Shown: positions 53,631-59,249 of the stretch, one piece after another
Numbering within the stretch: position 1 is the first letter of the stretch
How the letters are laid out: the number at the start of each line of letters is the position of its first letter
Assembly: GCF_001942255.1 (NCBI RefSeq)
Contig: NZ_MKKC01000071.1
Coordinates: 1-59,249, forward strand
Reading direction: 5' to 3'
Length of the DNA stretch: 59,249 nt
From: Nocardiopsis sp. CNR-923
GTDB lineage: Bacteria; Actinomycetota; Actinomycetes; Streptosporangiales; Streptosporangiaceae
Notes under the pieces: model-generated
Seen by the model: only the letters and a program-made list of their open reading frames with translations
Database searches by the model: none
Told to the model about the DNA's origin: nothing
Position numbers and translations under genes: made by a program

Positions 53631-54617
53631 ATGAGACTTCTGATGCTGGGCGGCACCGAGTTCGTGGGCAGGGCCGTCGTCGAGGAGGCCCTGGGCAGGG
53701 GCTGGGACGTCACCGTGTTCCACCGCGGCCGCCATCCGTCCCCCGAGTGCGTCGCCGCCCTGCACGGCGACCGGACCGAGGCGGGCGGGCTCGCGGCGCT
53801 GGAGTCGGGCGAGTGGGACGCGGTCGTCGACACGTGGTCGGGCGCGCCCTCGGCTGTCGCGGCGGCGGCGCGCCTGCTCGACGGTCGGGTCGGCCACCAC
53901 ACCTACGTCTCCAGCCGGTCCGTGTACGCCTACCCGGCCGCCGCCGGTGCGGACGAGGACGGGCCGGTCGTGGAGGGCTCACCCGAGGACGACGACGCGA
54001 CCGACTACGCGCGTGCCAAGCGGGGCGGGGAACTCGCGGCGGAGGCGGTCTTCGGCGACCGGGCGCTGTCCGCGCGCGCCGGGCTCATCATCGGCCCGTA
54101 CGAGAACATCGGGCGCCTGCCCTGGTGGCTCGACCGGATCGCCATGGGCGGCCGGGTCCTGGCCCCGGGCCCGCGCGACCTCCCGCTCCAGTACGTCGAC
54201 GTCCGCGACCTGGCCGCCTGGATCCTCGACGCCGCCCAGTCCGGCCTGGGCGGCCCCTACAACCTGGTGAGCCCGCCGGGCCACACCACGATGGGCGCGC
54301 TGCTGGAGGCGTGCGCGGCGGCCACGGATTCCGGCGCCGAGCTGTGCTGGACCGATCCGCGGAGGATCCTCGACGCGGGCGTCCGGCCCTGGACGGATCT
54401 GCCGATCTGGCTGCCGCGCGGCGAGTCGCACGACACCCTGCACCGGGGTGACGCGTCGCGCGCCCTCGCCACCGGCCTGCGCTGTCGCCCGGTCGCCGAG
54501 ACCGTCGCGGACACCTGGTCGTGGCTGCGTGCCCTGGGCGGGGAGCCGCCGCGCCGGGCGGACCGGCCCGCGGTCGGCCTGGACCCGGCGGTGGAGGCGG
54601 AGCTGCTCGCAGCCTGA
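53631..54617 (+). CDS. NAD-dependent epimerase/reductase (extended SDR)
   Basis: 328 aa. The N-terminal Rossmann motif is LMLGGTEFVGRAVVEEA, and the YxxxK catalytic pair is probably DYARAKRGGE (about residue 125). A short VVDTWSGAPSAVAAAARLL and YVDVRDLAAWILDAA segment match extended SDR proteins. The substrate is unknown; such genes are often labelled NAD-dependent epimerase/dehydratase. It is divergent from the amidohydrolase, with starts 160 nt apart, and convergent with clpB. Confidence 0.82.
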   Translation: MRLLMLGGTEFVGRAVVEEALGRGWDVTVFHRGRHPSPECVAALHGDRTEAGGLAALESGEWDAVVDTWSGAPSAVAAAARLLDGRVGHHTYVSSRSVYAYPAAAGADEDGPVVEGSPEDDDATDYARAKRGGELAAEAVFGDRALSARAGLIIGPYENIGRLPWWLDRIAMGGRVLAPGPRDLPLQYVDVRDLAAWILDAAQSGLGGPYNLVSPPGHTTMGALLEACAAATDSGAELCWTDPRRILDAGVRPWTDLPIWLPRGESHDTLHRGDASRALATGLRCRPVAETVADTWSWLRALGGEPPRRADRPAVGLDPAVEAELLAA

Positions 54618-54705
54618 AGTCCCGCGGCCCGGGTGTTGGGGATCACGAACGGTTGACGGACCGGCCCCGCACACAGCGCTGGGCGCTCTGTGCGCGACCG
54701 GATCC

Positions 54706-54751
54706 ACGCGGGGCCCGACCTCCCCCCTCCCGGGAGGAGCGGGCCCCGCGT
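54706..54751. terminator. Bidirectional terminator between epimerase and clpB
   Basis: ACGCGGGGCCCG (54706-54717) and CGGGCCCCGCGT (54740-54751) are a perfect 12-bp pair. The inner region can form a second stem from CCTCCCGGGAGG. Confidence 0.75.
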
Positions 54752-54768
54752 CGGTCGCGCCGCGCCGG

Positions 54769-57381
<2,613 letters not shown>

Positions 57382-57408
57382 CGTCCGGTGACTCCTTTCA
57401 CCCGTAGC

Positions 57409-57423
57409 GTCACCCAGGGTGAC
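57409..57423. promoter_or_regulatory. Palindrome in clpB leader, possible HspR-type site
   Basis: GTCACCC-A-GGGTGAC is a perfect 7-bp inverted repeat, 28 nt upstream of the clpB ATG. Known HspR sites (HAIR) read CTTGAGT-N7-ACTCAAG, to which this is only weakly similar, so HspR binding is inferred from context. Confidence 0.35.
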
Positions 57424-57468
57424 TCATGTTGGCCGACCGCGCCCCCGTACAGCCGTTGCGGAGCCCCG

Positions 57469-57960
57469 TCAGTCCCGTTCCTCGTCGCGGTTCCGTCGCG
57501 AACCGCCCTGCCCGGGGCCGGAGCCCCGGGTCCCGTCGTCCTCCGGCCGTTCGGCCGTGTTGAAGATCGTCACGCGCGTACGGCGCACCAGCTCGCCGCG
57601 CACGCCCCCGGCCTCGGAGGGGCGGCCGCGCCGGGCCACCGCCCGCCGCGCCGCCTCCAGCTCGTTGGCCAGGTGGAACACCTGCTCGCGCAGCTGCTCG
57701 ACCTCGTGTTCGAGCTCCAGGATCCGCTTGATCCCGGCGAGGTTGATGCCCTCCTCCTGCGACAGGCGCTGCACCTCGCGCAGGAGCTGCACGTCGCGCA
57801 TGGAGTAACGGCGTCCCCGACCGGAAGCCCGTCCCGGTGAGACGATCCCCAGCCGGTCGTACTGCCGTAGGGTCTGCGGGTGCATCCCGGCCAGCTCCGC
57901 GGCGACCGAGATCACGTAGACCGGAGCGTCAGCGCCGAAGGAGTCGTTCACGTCGTTCAC
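57469..57960 (-). CDS. hspR: Heat-shock repressor HspR (MerR family)
   Basis: 163 aa. The N-terminal MerR-type helix-turn-helix is [20 protein letters not shown], then [20 protein letters not shown], followed by a coiled-coil helix ([20 protein letters not shown]). The tail is Arg/Gly-rich and longer than in some homologues. HspR represses dnaK, clpB and related operons, using DnaK as co-repressor in Streptomyces. The ATG overlaps the dnaJ stop by 4 nt, and clpB follows. Confidence 0.94.
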   Translation of the reverse strand: MNDVNDSFGADAPVYVISVAAELAGMHPQTLRQYDRLGIVSPGRASGRGRRYSMRDVQLLREVQRLSQEEGINLAGIKRILELEHEVEQLREQVFHLANELEAARRAVARRGRPSEAGGVRGELVRRTRVTIFNTAERPEDDGTRGSGPGQGGSRRNRDEERD

Positions 57961-59117
57961 GCACCCTTCGCCCGCGCCTCAAGTCCCTCGCGCGGGTCGT
58001 GGTCGGTGGTCGCGGCACGGAACTTCTCCAGCGCCTCACGCGCGTCGCCGCTGACAGCCGTCGGGACGGTGACCTCGATGGTCACGAGCATGTCGCCCGT
58101 GGTGCCGTCCTTGCGCTTGGCCCCCTTGCCGCGGACGCGCAGCGTTCGCCCGTTCGGGGTGCCCGGCGGGACCTTCACGGTCACCGGAAACCCGTTGAGC
58201 GTGGGGACGCGCACCTCCGCGCCGAGCACGGCCTCGGGGAAGGTCACCGGCACGGTGATGGTGACGTTGTCGCCGTTTCTGCCGAACACCGCGTGCTCCT
58301 TCACGTGGACGACGACGTACAGATCGCCGGCCGGGCCACCGTGCTCGCCCGGGGCGCCCTTGCCCTTGATCCGGATCCGTTGGCCGTCGGTCACGCCGCC
58401 GGGGATCCTCGTCTGGATCGTACGGGTGCTCTTGCCCCGTCCGCTGCCGTGGCACTCGTCGCAGGGGTCGTCCACGACCAGGCCGCGCCCCTTGCACTCG
58501 CCGCACGGCTCGGACAGCGAGAAGCCGCCCAGGTTGGTGTTCTCATGCCCGGTGCCGGAGCACTTCGGGCACATCCGCGGGGCCGTGCCCGCCTTGGCGC
58601 CGGTGCCCCGGCACGCGGGGCACGGGGCGTCGCTGGACAGGCGGAAGGAGCGGGTCACGCCCTCGGCCGCCTCGCGGAAGCTCAGTGTGGTCTCGGTCTC
58701 GACGTCGGCGCCGCGCCGACTGCGCCCACCCCCGCCGCCGCCGCGCCCCCGGCCGCCGAACAGGCCGCCGAAGAGGTCGCTCAGCCGTTCGCCGCCGGAC
58801 GCGCCGCCGGCGCCCTGGCCGAACAGGTCGCCCACGTCGAACCCGCCGGGCCCGGTGCCGCCGCCCGGACGGTAGGACCCGCCGAACAGCGAGCGCGCCT
58901 CGTCGTACTCCTTGCGCCGTTTGTCGTCCGACAGGACGTTGTAGGCCTCGGAGACCTCCTTGAAGCGCTCCTCGGCCTTGGGGTCGTCCGTGTTGGCGTC
59001 GGGGTGGCTCTCGCGGGCGAGCTTGCGGTAGGACTGCTTGATCTCGTCCTTCGAGGCGGTCTTTGAGACTCCGAGGACCTTGTAGTAGTCCTTCTCCAGG
59101 TAGTCCTTGGTGCTCAT
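57957..59117 (-). CDS. dnaJ: Molecular chaperone DnaJ
   Basis: 386 aa co-chaperone that stimulates DnaK ATPase. The J domain has [20 protein letters not shown] and [17 protein letters not shown]; the HPD motif is present. A Gly/Phe-rich region follows (about residues 75-130). The zinc domain has four CxxCxGxG units: [24 protein letters not shown] and CDECHGSG. The C-terminal substrate domain is intact. The order dnaJ-hspR is the usual actinobacterial dnaK-grpE-dnaJ-hspR operon end; dnaK and grpE should lie to the right, outside the window. Confidence 0.96.
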   Translation of the reverse strand: MSTKDYLEKDYYKVLGVSKTASKDEIKQSYRKLARESHPDANTDDPKAEERFKEVSEAYNVLSDDKRRKEYDEARSLFGGSYRPGGGTGPGGFDVGDLFGQGAGGASGGERLSDLFGGLFGGRGRGGGGGGRSRRGADVETETTLSFREAAEGVTRSFRLSSDAPCPACRGTGAKAGTAPRMCPKCSGTGHENTNLGGFSLSEPCGECKGRGLVVDDPCDECHGSGRGKSTRTIQTRIPGGVTDGQRIRIKGKGAPGEHGGPAGDLYVVVHVKEHAVFGRNGDNVTITVPVTFPEAVLGAEVRVPTLNGFPVTVKVPPGTPNGRTLRVRGKGAKRKDGTTGDMLVTIEVTVPTAVSGDAREALEKFRAATTDHDPREGLEARAKGA

Positions 59118-59249
59118 CGACTGGTGCCTTCTCCCGCTGGTGCCGGTTGCGTCCGATGCTTACACGTGCCCCGCCTCCGGGTGGAACCGGGGCCGGGGCG
59201 CGGCCCGTCGACACGTGGTGCGCCGCCGCGCCTGGCGGCGGGCGCCGTC

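Noticed and set aside
59118..59249. C-terminal part of an upstream grpE on the minus strand
   Set aside because: A frame ends in TAA near 59162, but its translation (Arg/Pro-rich) does not look like GrpE. With only 132 bases I cannot support a call.

Overview
The window is very GC-rich, with Actinomycete-style ribosome binding sites, frequent GTG/TTG starts and tight operons. The gene content (SigR-type sigma factor, HspR/DnaJ/ClpB, FadE5-like acyl-CoA dehydrogenase, EccC/EccD type VII secretion, a GerW-family sporulation protein, an ECF42-type sigma factor with a DGPF partner) fits a sporulating filamentous actinomycete. Nocardiopsis or a relative in Streptosporangiales is my best guess, from gene style only.

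Layout. 1-99: tail and probable end of an ISL3-family insertion sequence. 137-5287: a small hypothetical protein, then leftward purine genes purL, purQ and purS, with a membrane protein between purQ and purL and a RsbW-like anti-sigma/kinase between purQ and purS. 5571-10080: a SigR-like sigma factor without an adjacent RsrA, then a 2-oxoacid dehydrogenase operon (E1alpha, E1beta, E2). 10574-22905: a split type VII secretion locus (degenerate kinase, membrane protein, two WXG100 proteins; then a lipoprotein, a LysR regulator and a DoxX-like protein; then divergent eccC and eccD) and a GerW-like protein. 23055-29363: aldo/keto reductase, a hypothetical protein, an AT-rich regulatory gap, an MFS transporter, fadE and a SUFU-domain protein. 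29380-41947: a compact leftward thiopeptide operon. 42165-50102: a three-gene YqiJ-like / flotillin / giant AAA+ ATPase operon. 50320-59117: DGPF protein plus ECF42 sigma factor, M20 amidohydrolase, epimerase, then clpB, hspR and dnaJ.

The most interesting region is the thiopeptide operon. Two 60-residue precursors share an identical 141-bp block. They are followed by an ABC exporter, a LanB-type glutamylation enzyme, a pyridine synthase, an ocin-ThiF/RRE protein, a YcaO cyclodehydratase, an extra nitroreductase-like protein, and a fusion of a glutamate-elimination domain with a SagB-type dehydrogenase. The order B-C-D-E-F matches what I recall of the lactazole (laz) cluster, with a different Ser/Cys-rich core. 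Almost every junction overlaps by 4 nt, so the enzymes are probably translationally coupled. The flotillin/giant ATPase operon is the second candidate for a poorly understood system.

Quality warning. At least 18 genes' worth of breaks, all explained by one missing base, occur across 14 genes, including purL, pdhB, eccC, fadE, ycaO and the flotillin gene. All are -1, mostly in C/G runs. I read these as sequencing or assembly deletions, not as pseudogenes, and I give whole-gene coordinates with the break noted in each entry.
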